NCBI GenBank assembly: GCA_012512505.1
Contig: JAAZEB010000282.1
Span: 1-38,939 of the forward strand
From: Armatimonadota bacterium
GTDB taxonomy: Bacteria; Armatimonadota; JAAZEB01
DNA: 38,939 nucleotides
Reading direction: 5' to 3'
The translations under genes and the position numbers were made by a program. Under the pieces are notes generated by a model, which worked only from the letters and a program-made list of their open reading frames with translations, made no database searches and was not told the origin of the DNA. Shown one piece after another: positions 25,533 through 35,301 of this stretch; position 1 is the stretch's first letter; every line of letters begins with the position of its first letter.

Positions 25533-25851
25533 GGTTGGGCCCCTCCTTGGCGGCTCCGCAGAAGCCACCCGATTCTTCCCTCTGGACGCGGGGGGCAAAC
25601 ACGCTCAGACAGGTCTGGGAGAGAAGTGCGACAGGGGGCGCCGGTCACCCCCCGGCCCGACGCAGGTGGGGTCGGCTCGCCGGCGTCCCGCCGGCCGCCG
25701 TAGGAGCCCCTATGCCCGGCGGGCACCCAAGAGGATGAAACTGGGGCTCCCTCGCCAATCCGAGAGGCAGGCAGCCGACCCGCACCCCTTCGGGGTGGGA
25801 GGCGCCGCCGATCAGGGTAGGGGCGTGCCAGGAGGAGGACCGGTTGGCCGG
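25533..25851. other. Intergenic region between protease and GH42-like genes
   Basis: This 319-base gap contains a GC-rich hairpin, CACCCC/GGGGTG around TTC (25783-25797), 55 bases after the GH42-like stop. A second small one, TGCCC/GGGCA, is at 25713-25725. Neither has a T run. I found no consensus promoter for the protease gene and no convincing small gene. The region may carry an alternative-sigma promoter that cannot be recognised by eye. Confidence 0.4.
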
Positions 25852-28824
25852 TTACTCCGTCACGCCGGTGGCCTGCACCCCGGACGCCAACTCGGTGAGG
25901 GTAACCGAGACCGGGCCGGCGGGGAACGGGTTCAGGAACGGCGCCGTCCAGGTAAGCGTGCCCTCCCGGGTGGTGGCGTAGACGCTCTGCCGCGCGCGGC
26001 CGCAGCGCAGGTCAATCCGGAGCGGGAGCGAGGCGTTCAGCACGCCGGAGCGGCCCAGAACCCGCGCGGAGAGGCGCACGCCCTCGGCCACCCGAACCGG
26101 CGGGGCGGTGAACACCACTTGCTGAACCGGCTCCGGCAAGAGGAGGAAGAGTCGGCCGCCACCGCCCTCCAGGTCGAGGCGCAGGGAGGTTGGCTTGTCG
26201 GCGGTGAGTATCCTGGGCCGGCCGCCCGACGGCAGCAGCGGGTAGAGGATACCCTCGCCGCGCACCGTCAGTGTCGCCCGGGCGCGGGGGAAGGTCATTG
26301 GCAGCAGCATGAAGTGGTTGTACTGCTGGCGCCGGGCCCGCATCTCCGGCGAGGTGGGGTTCACCTGGTGGTCGTTGATGGCGAAAAGGTAGCGGGCCAC
26401 CCCCGCTTCCCGCACGCTGGTGACCACCTCGGGGTCATCGGCCGTCACCAGGGCCTCGTCGCGGTAGGCGGCGAAGAGGGGGCGAAGCTGGCGTGCCTTC
26501 TCCAGGAGCGGGCCAATCACGTACTGGCGCGCGCGGCGCTGGTTCCACTCTTCCTTGCGTTCCACCGGCCACCAGGTAGTGAACTTGGTATCGAAGCTCA
26601 CCGGCAGCTTCTGGACCCCCGGCAGCTCCAGGGTGGAGTTGGCGCCCACGTAGACCTTGCCACCAGCGGCGAGGAACGCCTCCAGCGCCCGGCGGCTCCT
26701 GGCGTGCAGGTGCTCCACGTAGGGAATCACGAGCACCTTCCACGGCAGCGGCTGGCCTTCCAGGAGGCGGTGCTCGCTCACCACGTTCAGGGGCACCCCG
26801 GCGTACTTCAGCACCGCGTAGGCCTCCTGGGTGGCGTGCGTCGTCCACCAGCGGATGAGGCCCTTCCAGGGGCGTGCCTCGTCCCAGGTGGCCTCCTTCA
26901 GGCCATCCACCGCCTCCTGCGAGTAGCAGTAGAGGAGGCCCACCGGCTGTTGGGCATTGCGCATCTGGTAGAGAGTGGGCGTCAGCGGCTCCAGCACCTC
27001 CTCGGCAAGGCGGCCGGCCTCCGCCCACGCCTCCGAGCCGGGCATGTTCCAGAAGCAGTAGTTGTAGACAAACCAGCCGATGGAGTCGATGCCGTGGGCA
27101 ATCGCCTGCCAGGCCATCTCCCGCACATACTCCGGTGGGGGCATGTGGGAGACGCGGTCGTAAGAGTCAAAGCCTTGCAATAGATCAAGGATCGGCACCT
27201 CGGGGCGGCCCTGGAGCATCGCCGTCTCCTCCAGCAGCGCGGCGTGGAGGCCGACACGGATCGCCATCGTGCCCGGGTAGGTGTGATCCCACAGCAGATC
27301 GAAGCCGGCCTGAGTGTGGTAGAGGTCATCGCCGTGGCACGTGCCACCCACCAGCGGCAGGGAGGCGAACATGCGCAGGCGAGGGTTGGCCTGGTGAGCA
27401 ACCCGCGTGGCACGAGCGTACATCCGGCCGATGGCGCCGTTCTTGAAGCGGTGGTAATCGATCCACTGGTCAAGATACTGCGGCGAGAAGTCGTCGCGCA
27501 GGGGCGGCAGCTCGTAACCGAACTCGGCGCGGAAGGCGGCGCGGCAGTGCTCGCAGTAGCAATTGCCAAACTCGCTCTCGTCGCCCATATGCCCGTAGGT
27601 CACCCACGGCGAGGCTGCCAACGCGGCCGCCTGGGCGCGCACCGCCTCTTCCAGGTAGCGCAGCGACTGTGGGTTGGTGTAGCACGGCCGGCCTTCCACT
27701 GGCTTACCAGCGGCGTCTACCATCCAGCACTCGGCATCGGCCACCGCCGTCTTGGAGTTCAGCGGGCACCCAAACGAGCCCCACCCGGCGGCGCCGCTCG
27801 CCTTCGCCACCGACTCCGGCAGGTCGCCATGGCCATAGAGGGTGACCGAGTGCGCCGCCAGATCGCGCGCCCAGAGGTGCTCCATCTCCGGGGTGCGATA
27901 GTAGAAGGCACCGCCCCAGAGGAAGTTCAGCGGCTGGTCGGGGTGTGCCAGCGCCGGCCGGCGGGTGATGGTCGGCACCGGGTCGGGCGCCGCGGCGATA
28001 GCGGCCGGGTCTCCCACGGCCAACGCGGCTAGCCGGCGCCAGAGGGTGCCCGCGTAGGGGTTTCGGTTGCTGGCGACGCCAGCGCGCAGCCAGGCCAGGT
28101 CGTCGCCGGTGTAGACGACCACCCTCCCCTGCCCCGCCGCGCCGCGCGCGATCAGCGGCCGGCCGTCCACCGTGGCGAGCACCTCGCCGCGCGGCTGGCA
28201 GTCGTGCAGGCCGAACACTTCCCAGTTGGGCGCGTCGAGGCCCCGGCCGAGAGCCGCGTCGGTGAAGAGCGGTCGGCGCACCGCCGCGGGCTTCTCGCGC
28301 AGCGATTCCAGATCGGGGGAGCGAGTGATGGCGACCGGCAAGAGGGCGCCGAGCGGCGTGTGCTGGTAGCTGCTGCTCGTCGGCAGCCTGCAGTAGTCGC
28401 TCTTGGGGCAACCGCCGAGGCCCCAGAAGCCAGCGTAGACCAGCAGCCCGCCGCCGGCGCGCACGAACTCGACCAGGGTGGCCTCGTGCGGGTCACACAC
28501 GCACTGGCGCACGTCATCAAGGATGACCAGGTCCACCCCATCCAGGCGCAGCGGACCGTTGAGCTGCTCCAGGTCGACGCGGCGGACGTTCCAACCCTTC
28601 AGCCAGCGTTGGAAGCGAGTGTCGTTCTCCAGGAGGCCGCGGACGCAGTAGTCGTGACCAGGGTGATCCCAGGGGAAAGTCATCTCCTGGTACCGGCCCC
28701 AGGCGTACTCGGAGACGTAGCCATCGGCCAGCACGAGGCAGGTGCGCTTGGCCGGCGCGGCGCCGGCATCCGGGGTGGCAGCCATCAGCGTGATTCCCAA
28801 TCCAGCGAGCAGGCGTAGGTCCAA
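25852..28824 (-). CDS. Exported GH42-like glycosidase with N-terminal amidotransferase-like domain
   Basis: I place the start at TTG 28824, which has AGGAG eight bases upstream and leads directly into a signal peptide (LDLRLLAGLGITLMAATPDAGA). The ATG 12 codons earlier at 28860 lacks a good site. The product has 990 residues. Residues about 27-280 resemble a class I glutamine amidotransferase/ThuA-like fold (VDLVILDDVRQCVCDPHEATL, FVRAGGGLLVYAG). Residues about 295-690 look like the GH42/GH-A TIM barrel. GDESEFGNCYCEHC (414-427) matches the GH42 acid/base plus zinc-cysteine segment, making Glu418 the candidate acid/base and Cys422, 424 and 427 the metal ligands. The C-terminal 250 residues are beta-rich. 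GH42 enzymes are mostly beta-galactosidases; specificity here is unknown. It is first of the four-gene minus-strand group. Confidence 0.85.
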   Translation of the reverse strand: MDLRLLAGLGITLMAATPDAGAAPAKRTCLVLADGYVSEYAWGRYQEMTFPWDHPGHDYCVRGLLENDTRFQRWLKGWNVRRVDLEQLNGPLRLDGVDLVILDDVRQCVCDPHEATLVEFVRAGGGLLVYAGFWGLGGCPKSDYCRLPTSSSYQHTPLGALLPVAITRSPDLESLREKPAAVRRPLFTDAALGRGLDAPNWEVFGLHDCQPRGEVLATVDGRPLIARGAAGQGRVVVYTGDDLAWLRAGVASNRNPYAGTLWRRLAALAVGDPAAIAAAPDPVPTITRRPALAHPDQPLNFLWGGAFYYRTPEMEHLWARDLAAHSVTLYGHGDLPESVAKASGAAGWGSFGCPLNSKTAVADAECWMVDAAGKPVEGRPCYTNPQSLRYLEEAVRAQAAALAASPWVTYGHMGDESEFGNCYCEHCRAAFRAEFGYELPPLRDDFSPQYLDQWIDYHRFKNGAIGRMYARATRVAHQANPRLRMFASLPLVGGTCHGDDLYHTQAGFDLLWDHTYPGTMAIRVGLHAALLEETAMLQGRPEVPILDLLQGFDSYDRVSHMPPPEYVREMAWQAIAHGIDSIGWFVYNYCFWNMPGSEAWAEAGRLAEEVLEPLTPTLYQMRNAQQPVGLLYCYSQEAVDGLKEATWDEARPWKGLIRWWTTHATQEAYAVLKYAGVPLNVVSEHRLLEGQPLPWKVLVIPYVEHLHARSRRALEAFLAAGGKVYVGANSTLELPGVQKLPVSFDTKFTTWWPVERKEEWNQRRARQYVIGPLLEKARQLRPLFAAYRDEALVTADDPEVVTSVREAGVARYLFAINDHQVNPTSPEMRARRQQYNHFMLLPMTFPRARATLTVRGEGILYPLLPSGGRPRILTADKPTSLRLDLEGGGGRLFLLLPEPVQQVVFTAPPVRVAEGVRLSARVLGRSGVLNASLPLRIDLRCGRARQSVYATTREGTLTWTAPFLNPFPAGPVSVTLTELASGVQATGVTE

Positions 28825-28935
28825 CGTGCGGTCTCCTGGTGCCCCGGCTCCGCGGCGCATCGGGCGACGCCGACCATCCGCGGAGGGCGCAGGCGCCGGT
28901 GCCGGGTGCCCGTGTTACCTATGGGGCGCCGGTAT

Positions 28936-29065
28936 GGGGCGCCGTAAACGACGCCCCTGGCGATAGGGACAAGCGCCCTGAAGGACGCTCCGGAGCTGAG
29001 TTTGGCCACGTTCAGCCGGCTTTAGTCGGCTTGCCCCTTGGACAGGGTGGTCGTTTAGGCCACCC
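28936..29065 (+). repeat. Dispersed structured repeat, copy 2
   Basis: This 130-base element shares blocks with 13185-13370 in the same order and orientation. The first 24 bases are identical, including the loop CCGTAAACGA. The blocks GGGACAAGC and AGGACGCTCCGGAGC are kept, as is the hairpin AGCCG...CGGCT around GCTTTAGT. The right hairpin is GGGTGG/CCACCC with loop TCGTTTAGG, which keeps 7 complementary bases to the left loop. The variable middle is shorter than in copy 1. A direct repeat of TATGGGGCGCCG lies at its left edge. It ends 15 bases from the secA stop. Confidence 0.85.
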
Positions 29066-29079
29066 GTCCGGCCCTCAGC

Positions 29080-32529
<3,450 letters not shown>

Positions 32530-32548
32530 CCATCCACCTCACCCGAAG

Positions 32549-32578
32549 ATGATACCACAGCGGGGACCCCCTCGTCAA
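32549..32578 (-). promoter_or_regulatory. Housekeeping promoter of secA
   Basis: On the minus strand TTGACG (32578-32573), 18 bases, then TATCAT (32554-32549), a 5/6 match to each box. The start of transcription would be near 32542, giving a leader of only about 13 bases that just includes the GAGGTG site. Confidence 0.75.
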
Positions 32579-32650
32579 ACCAAACCGGTCGCTCCTCAGG
32601 CGGGTGGTGGCCCTCCCTGCCCTCCAATGCTGAGGCGCAATGAGACTATC

Positions 32651-32699
32651 GCGAATCGCGAATTGCGAATCGGGAATTGCGAATTGCGAATCGGGAACC
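32651..32699. repeat. Heptanucleotide tandem repeat, 7 units
   Basis: Seven consecutive 7-base units of the form GCGAATC, GCGAATT or GGGAATT occupy 49 bases in the 323-base gap between secA and the Nif3 gene. The unit sequence differs from the array at 13133-13181, but period, copy number and total length are the same. Confidence 0.85.
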
Positions 32700-32730
32700 C
32701 AATGCGGGGGAGGCCACTCCCTCACTGGTT

Positions 32731-32831
32731 CCCCCCGGATTCGGGGGGTCGGGGGCCAGCGCCCCCCCTTCCCCCCAATGCTGGGGGGTGTCCGCTCGCT
32801 GCAGAATCGGTTCCCCCCGATTTCGGGGGGG
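32731..32831. repeat. Three C6/G6 hairpins in the Nif3-secA gap
   Basis: Three short perfect hairpins follow each other: CCCCCCG/CGGGGGG (32731-32748, loop GATT), CCCCCCA/TGGGGGG (32771-32788, loop ATGC) and CCCCCCG/CGGGGGG (32813-32830, loop ATTT). The first and third are embedded in a longer direct repeat starting GGTTCCCCCC and ending in GGGGGCC. They lie downstream of the Nif3 gene and upstream of the secA promoter. The G runs could also form quadruplexes. Confidence 0.75.
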
Positions 32832-32852
32832 TCAGGGGGCCGTCGCGCTCGA

Positions 32853-33965
32853 TCAGCTTTCGGCGAACGGGTCCGTCACCACGCTGGAGACGCGCACGGG
32901 CACATCGGCCGGGAGGCGCTCCGAGAGAAGGCGGCAGAGGAGGTCGAGGACCGGGCGCTCGGTGGCATAGTGGCCGGCGTCGATCAGGGCCAGACCACGG
33001 TCGCGGGCATGCAAGGCTTGATGGTGTTTCACGTCGCCGGTAATGAGCACTTCGGCGCCAGCGGCGGCGGCAGCGTCGATCAGGTCGCCCCCGGAGCCAC
33101 CGCAGAGGGCCACCCGGGCGACGTGCCGGTCGCGGTCGCCCACCACCGCGACGTGGGAGGTGGGCAGGCTCGTTTCGCAGCGGCGCGCCAGCTCTCCTAG
33201 CGTGCAGGGCTCCGCCAGGCGGCCCACGCGGCCGAGGCCGGCACCGGTAGGCGGCGGCGCCAGGGGGAGGATGTCGTAGGCCACTTCCTCATACGGGTGC
33301 GCAGCCAGCATGGCGCTCACCACCTGAGGAAGAAGTCGCGCCGGCACCAGTGCTTCCAGGCGCTCCTCGGCCACGCGTTCCAGCGTGCCAACCGTGCCGA
33401 TGGCCGGGCGGGCGCCCTCCAGCGGCCGGAACGCGCCGGTGCCCGGCGTCGCGAAGCTGCAGTGCGAGTAGTTGCCCAGCGCCCCGGCGCCGGCGTCGCC
33501 GATGGCCGCGCGCACCCGCTCCACGTCTGCCAGCGGCACGAAGACCACCAGCTTGAAGAACCGCTCGCCAACCGGCCGCTCAAGGCGCACCAGCGGCTCG
33601 CGGTCACCCACCCCGAGGAGATCGCCCAGGGCATCGCTGGTGCCCGGAGAGGCTAGGTCGAGGTTGGTGTGCATCGCGTAGTAGGCGGTGCCGGTGCGGA
33701 TGAGCTCGGTCAGCAGGTGCCCCTCCGCGCGGTCGGCCCGCAGCGAGCGCAGCGGGCGAAAGATCGCCGGATGGTGGCCGATGAGGCAGCGGAACCCGGC
33801 CTGACGGGCCTCCGCCAGCACCGCGGGCGTCAGGTCGAGGCAGAGGAGCACGCCGTCGACCTCATCGTCTGGATGGCCGGCGTGCAGGCCCACGTTGTCC
33901 CACTCCTCGGCCAGCGCCTCCGGGGCGATTTGGTTACAGATGGCAATCAGTGCGTGAAGCTGCAT
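32853..33965 (-). CDS. Nif3/YqfO-family dinuclear metal-binding protein
   Basis: The 370-residue protein has the Nif3 fold in two halves split by an inserted PII/CutA-like domain (about 130-235), as in YqfO of Bacillus. The start MQLHALIAICNQIAPEALAEEWDNVGL is typical. Metal ligands are visible at His64-His65 (GHHP), Asp103 (HTNLD), His332 and Glu336 (GHYATE). Members are toroidal hexamers. They have been annotated as GTP cyclohydrolase I type 2 or as tRNA and metal-handling proteins, but the true function is unsettled. ATG 33965 has no clear ribosome binding site; the gap to the STAS gene upstream is only 71 bases, so it may be translated as part of that transcript. Downstream are repeats and then secA. 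Confidence 0.94.
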   Translation of the reverse strand: MQLHALIAICNQIAPEALAEEWDNVGLHAGHPDDEVDGVLLCLDLTPAVLAEARQAGFRCLIGHHPAIFRPLRSLRADRAEGHLLTELIRTGTAYYAMHTNLDLASPGTSDALGDLLGVGDREPLVRLERPVGERFFKLVVFVPLADVERVRAAIGDAGAGALGNYSHCSFATPGTGAFRPLEGARPAIGTVGTLERVAEERLEALVPARLLPQVVSAMLAAHPYEEVAYDILPLAPPPTGAGLGRVGRLAEPCTLGELARRCETSLPTSHVAVVGDRDRHVARVALCGGSGGDLIDAAAAAGAEVLITGDVKHHQALHARDRGLALIDAGHYATERPVLDLLCRLLSERLPADVPVRVSSVVTDPFAES

Positions 33966-34036
33966 TGTTACGGACGGCCGTACACCGGCCCGGCGTCAGC
34001 CTGGGAGGGCCGGCTACGCGGAAAGCACGCCCCGGA

Positions 34037-34393
34037 TCAGTGGCCCGTCGCCGCCAACGCCGCGTCGCGATCCTGGTAGACGTCAAAGATCTTCGTCAGG
34101 CGGGTGATCTCCAGGACCTTGTAGACCGAGGGGTTTGGGTTCACGATGCTGATCGAGCCATCGTGTTCACCAACGCGCCGCCGCGCGCCCACGAGCACTC
34201 CCAGCCCGGCGCTGTCGATGTAGGGCACCTTTTCCATGTCGATAATGATGTGGTACTCGCCCTCATCGATCAAGTGGATGATAGTATCCTTCAACTGCGG
34301 GCAGGTGTAGATGTCCACCTCGCCCTCGAGCTTGATCACCGGAACGCCGCCCGCCTCGCGGTTCACGTTGATCTGCAGGTCCACCTGGCTCAT
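34037..34393 (-). CDS. STAS-domain anti-sigma factor antagonist
   Basis: This 118-residue single STAS domain resembles SpoIIAA and RsbV. The phosphorylation motif IDSAGLGVLV has Ser61 after Asp60, the residue that a partner kinase (RsbW/SpoIIAB type) would modify to control release of a sigma factor. The start is ATG 34393 with a GAGGAGGG site; an upstream in-frame start at 34465 would run into the DUF192 gene and lacks such a site. No kinase, phosphatase or sigma factor gene is nearby, so it is an orphan in this window. It may share a transcript with the Nif3-type gene downstream. A weak promoter candidate is at 34439-34465. Confidence 0.93.
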   Translation of the reverse strand: MSQVDLQINVNREAGGVPVIKLEGEVDIYTCPQLKDTIIHLIDEGEYHIIIDMEKVPYIDSAGLGVLVGARRRVGEHDGSISIVNPNPSVYKVLEITRLTKIFDVYQDRDAALAATGH

Positions 34394-34438
34394 CGGAACC
34401 CTCCTCTGTGCTCGTTGTCGGGCACGTGACTCGCTTTG

Positions 34439-34465
34439 TGTATACCCGATCAGGCGTGCGCTCAA
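34439..34465 (-). promoter_or_regulatory. Possible promoter of the STAS gene
   Basis: TTGAGC (34465-34460), 15 bases, TATACA (34444-34439) on the minus strand. The -10 box is good, the -35 box is 4/6 and the spacing is short. The -35 box overlaps the DUF192 stop codon. Confidence 0.4.
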
Positions 34466-34824
34466 ACCAGCCGCGCTCTTTCCACTCCCTCGAAGGAGAC
34501 GCGGTCACCAGTGACCGTGCCGGTGGCTGCCAGTGTGCCCGCGGGCAGCTCCAGCACGCGCGTGGCCCGCTGGCCGCTGCGGCAGCGCCAGGGGCGCAGG
34601 TCACGCACCGCCGCCACGACGCACCCCCGGCGGTCCAGGAAGAGCGCGTCAATCGCGAACCGCAGGAAGCAGGTATGGATCGCGCGGCAGCGCTCGATCA
34701 GCAGCGCCTCGCCCGGCGACAGCGCCGGTACCCCCATCAGGCCCCGAAAGCGTGTCCACCCGGTGCGCGCCACCCGCACCCGCCGGGCCAGCACCGTGCC
34801 GCGCGTGGCGTTGCGTGCGAGCAT
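34462..34824 (-). CDS. DUF192 family protein
   Basis: The 120-residue protein carries the DUF192 pattern: FRGLMGVPALSPGEALLI, then a conserved hydrophobic segment ending IDALFLDRRGCVVAAV, and VLELPAGT near the end. Function of the family is not established; many members are exported, but this one has no signal peptide. The start ATG 34824 is fixed by an unusual arrangement: TATAAT ends only six bases before it, so the transcript should begin at or next to the A of the ATG and carry no ribosome binding site. A longer frame reading from 34941 crosses the promoter and is unlikely. The STAS gene follows after 68 bases. Confidence 0.9.
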   Translation of the reverse strand: MLARNATRGTVLARRVRVARTGWTRFRGLMGVPALSPGEALLIERCRAIHTCFLRFAIDALFLDRRGCVVAAVRDLRPWRCRSGQRATRVLELPAGTLAATGTVTGDRVSFEGVERARLV

Positions 34825-35069
34825 AGAGTGATTATACTGTCGGCACCCGGCACCGTCAAGAGCGCCTGTCCCACGCGCGCGCGCAAGGCGGGCCGGTGGC
34901 GGGCCTGCCCCAGGCGCGTGCCCAGCAGCAGCCCCAAACACAGCCCCAGCAGCAGCGTCAGGGTGGTGCCCATGATGAACGTCGCGTGGGTCACCAGCAG
35001 CGCCTCACGCGGGGGCACCGCGCGAGAGCGGCCCGACTGCCGGATGGATCGATGCGTGGTGGTACCCAT
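34737..35069 (-). CDS. Small single-span membrane protein (uncertain)
   Basis: The frame encodes 110 residues with a basic N terminus and one strong hydrophobic helix at about 30-52 (TFIMGTTLTLLLGLCLGLLLG), followed by a basic stretch, so an inside-anchored membrane protein is plausible. Codon third positions are GC-rich as in the neighbours up to about residue 72. The last 30 residues overlap the start of the DUF192 gene by 88 bases in another frame and cross its promoter, and look random. The true product may matter only in its first 70 residues. A TATAAT element lies nine bases upstream of the ATG, so it also seems to have almost no leader. I recognise no family. Confidence 0.5.
   Translation of the reverse strand: MGTTTHRSIRQSGRSRAVPPREALLVTHATFIMGTTLTLLLGLCLGLLLGTRLGQARHRPALRARVGQALLTVPGADSIITLCSHATPRAARCWPGGCGWRAPGGHAFGA
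34831..34859 (-). promoter_or_regulatory. Promoter giving a leaderless DUF192 transcript
   Basis: TTGACG (34859-34854), 17 bases, TATAAT (34836-34831) on the minus strand. Only six bases (CACTCT) separate the -10 box from the ATG, so the predicted start of transcription falls on the start codon. Confidence 0.8.
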
Positions 35070-35078
35070 CTCAGGATC

Positions 35079-35084
35079 ATTATA
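35079..35084 (-). promoter_or_regulatory. TATAAT element before the small membrane protein
   Basis: A perfect -10 box lies nine bases from the ATG at 35069. The -35 region is weak (TTGGCC with 15 bases of spacing). If used, the leader would be about two or three bases. Confidence 0.45.
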
Positions 35085-35223
35085 GACCGCGGTGGCAGCG
35101 GCCAAACCCCGACGCGGGCGGCAGCGGGCAGCAAGAGGGGAGTAACGCCTGGGTGACTGTCGGAGAGCTCAGCACGCGGGCGGTCGCGAGCAGCACGCCG
35201 GGGGCAGCGGGCACCCCCCCGTC

Positions 35224-35261
35224 AAAAAGCAAGCGGCCGGGTGGGTGCCCGGCCGCTTGCT
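35224..35261 (-). terminator. Rho-independent terminator of the NTF2-like gene
   Basis: A perfect 14-bp stem, AGCAAGCGGCCGGG (35228-35241) and CCCGGCCGCTTGCT (35248-35261), with a 6-base loop, is followed on the minus strand by five T residues (35228-35224, the first shared with the stem). It lies about 40 bases after the stop of the gene at 35302 and is the clearest terminator in the window. Confidence 0.9.
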
Positions 35262-35301
35262 CTCAAACAGGATCCCCCATCGGGGGAATGCCGGCTGGCG
35301 C

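Noticed and set aside
25713-25851. Small plus-strand gene starting near 25736
   Set aside because: The frame continues as antisense of the GH42-like gene and has no domain or good ribosome binding site.
28825-28860. ATG start for the GH42-like gene at 28860
   Set aside because: There is no ribosome binding site, and it puts 12 polar and charged residues before the signal peptide. TTG 28824 has AGGAG at the right distance.
28936-29065. Plain rho-independent terminator of secA
   Set aside because: The element has several hairpins but no T run on either strand, and it occurs as a second, larger copy elsewhere.
34394-34465. Longer start for the STAS protein at 34465
   Set aside because: The extra residues are not STAS-like and overlap the DUF192 stop region. 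ATG 34393 has a GAGGAGGG site.
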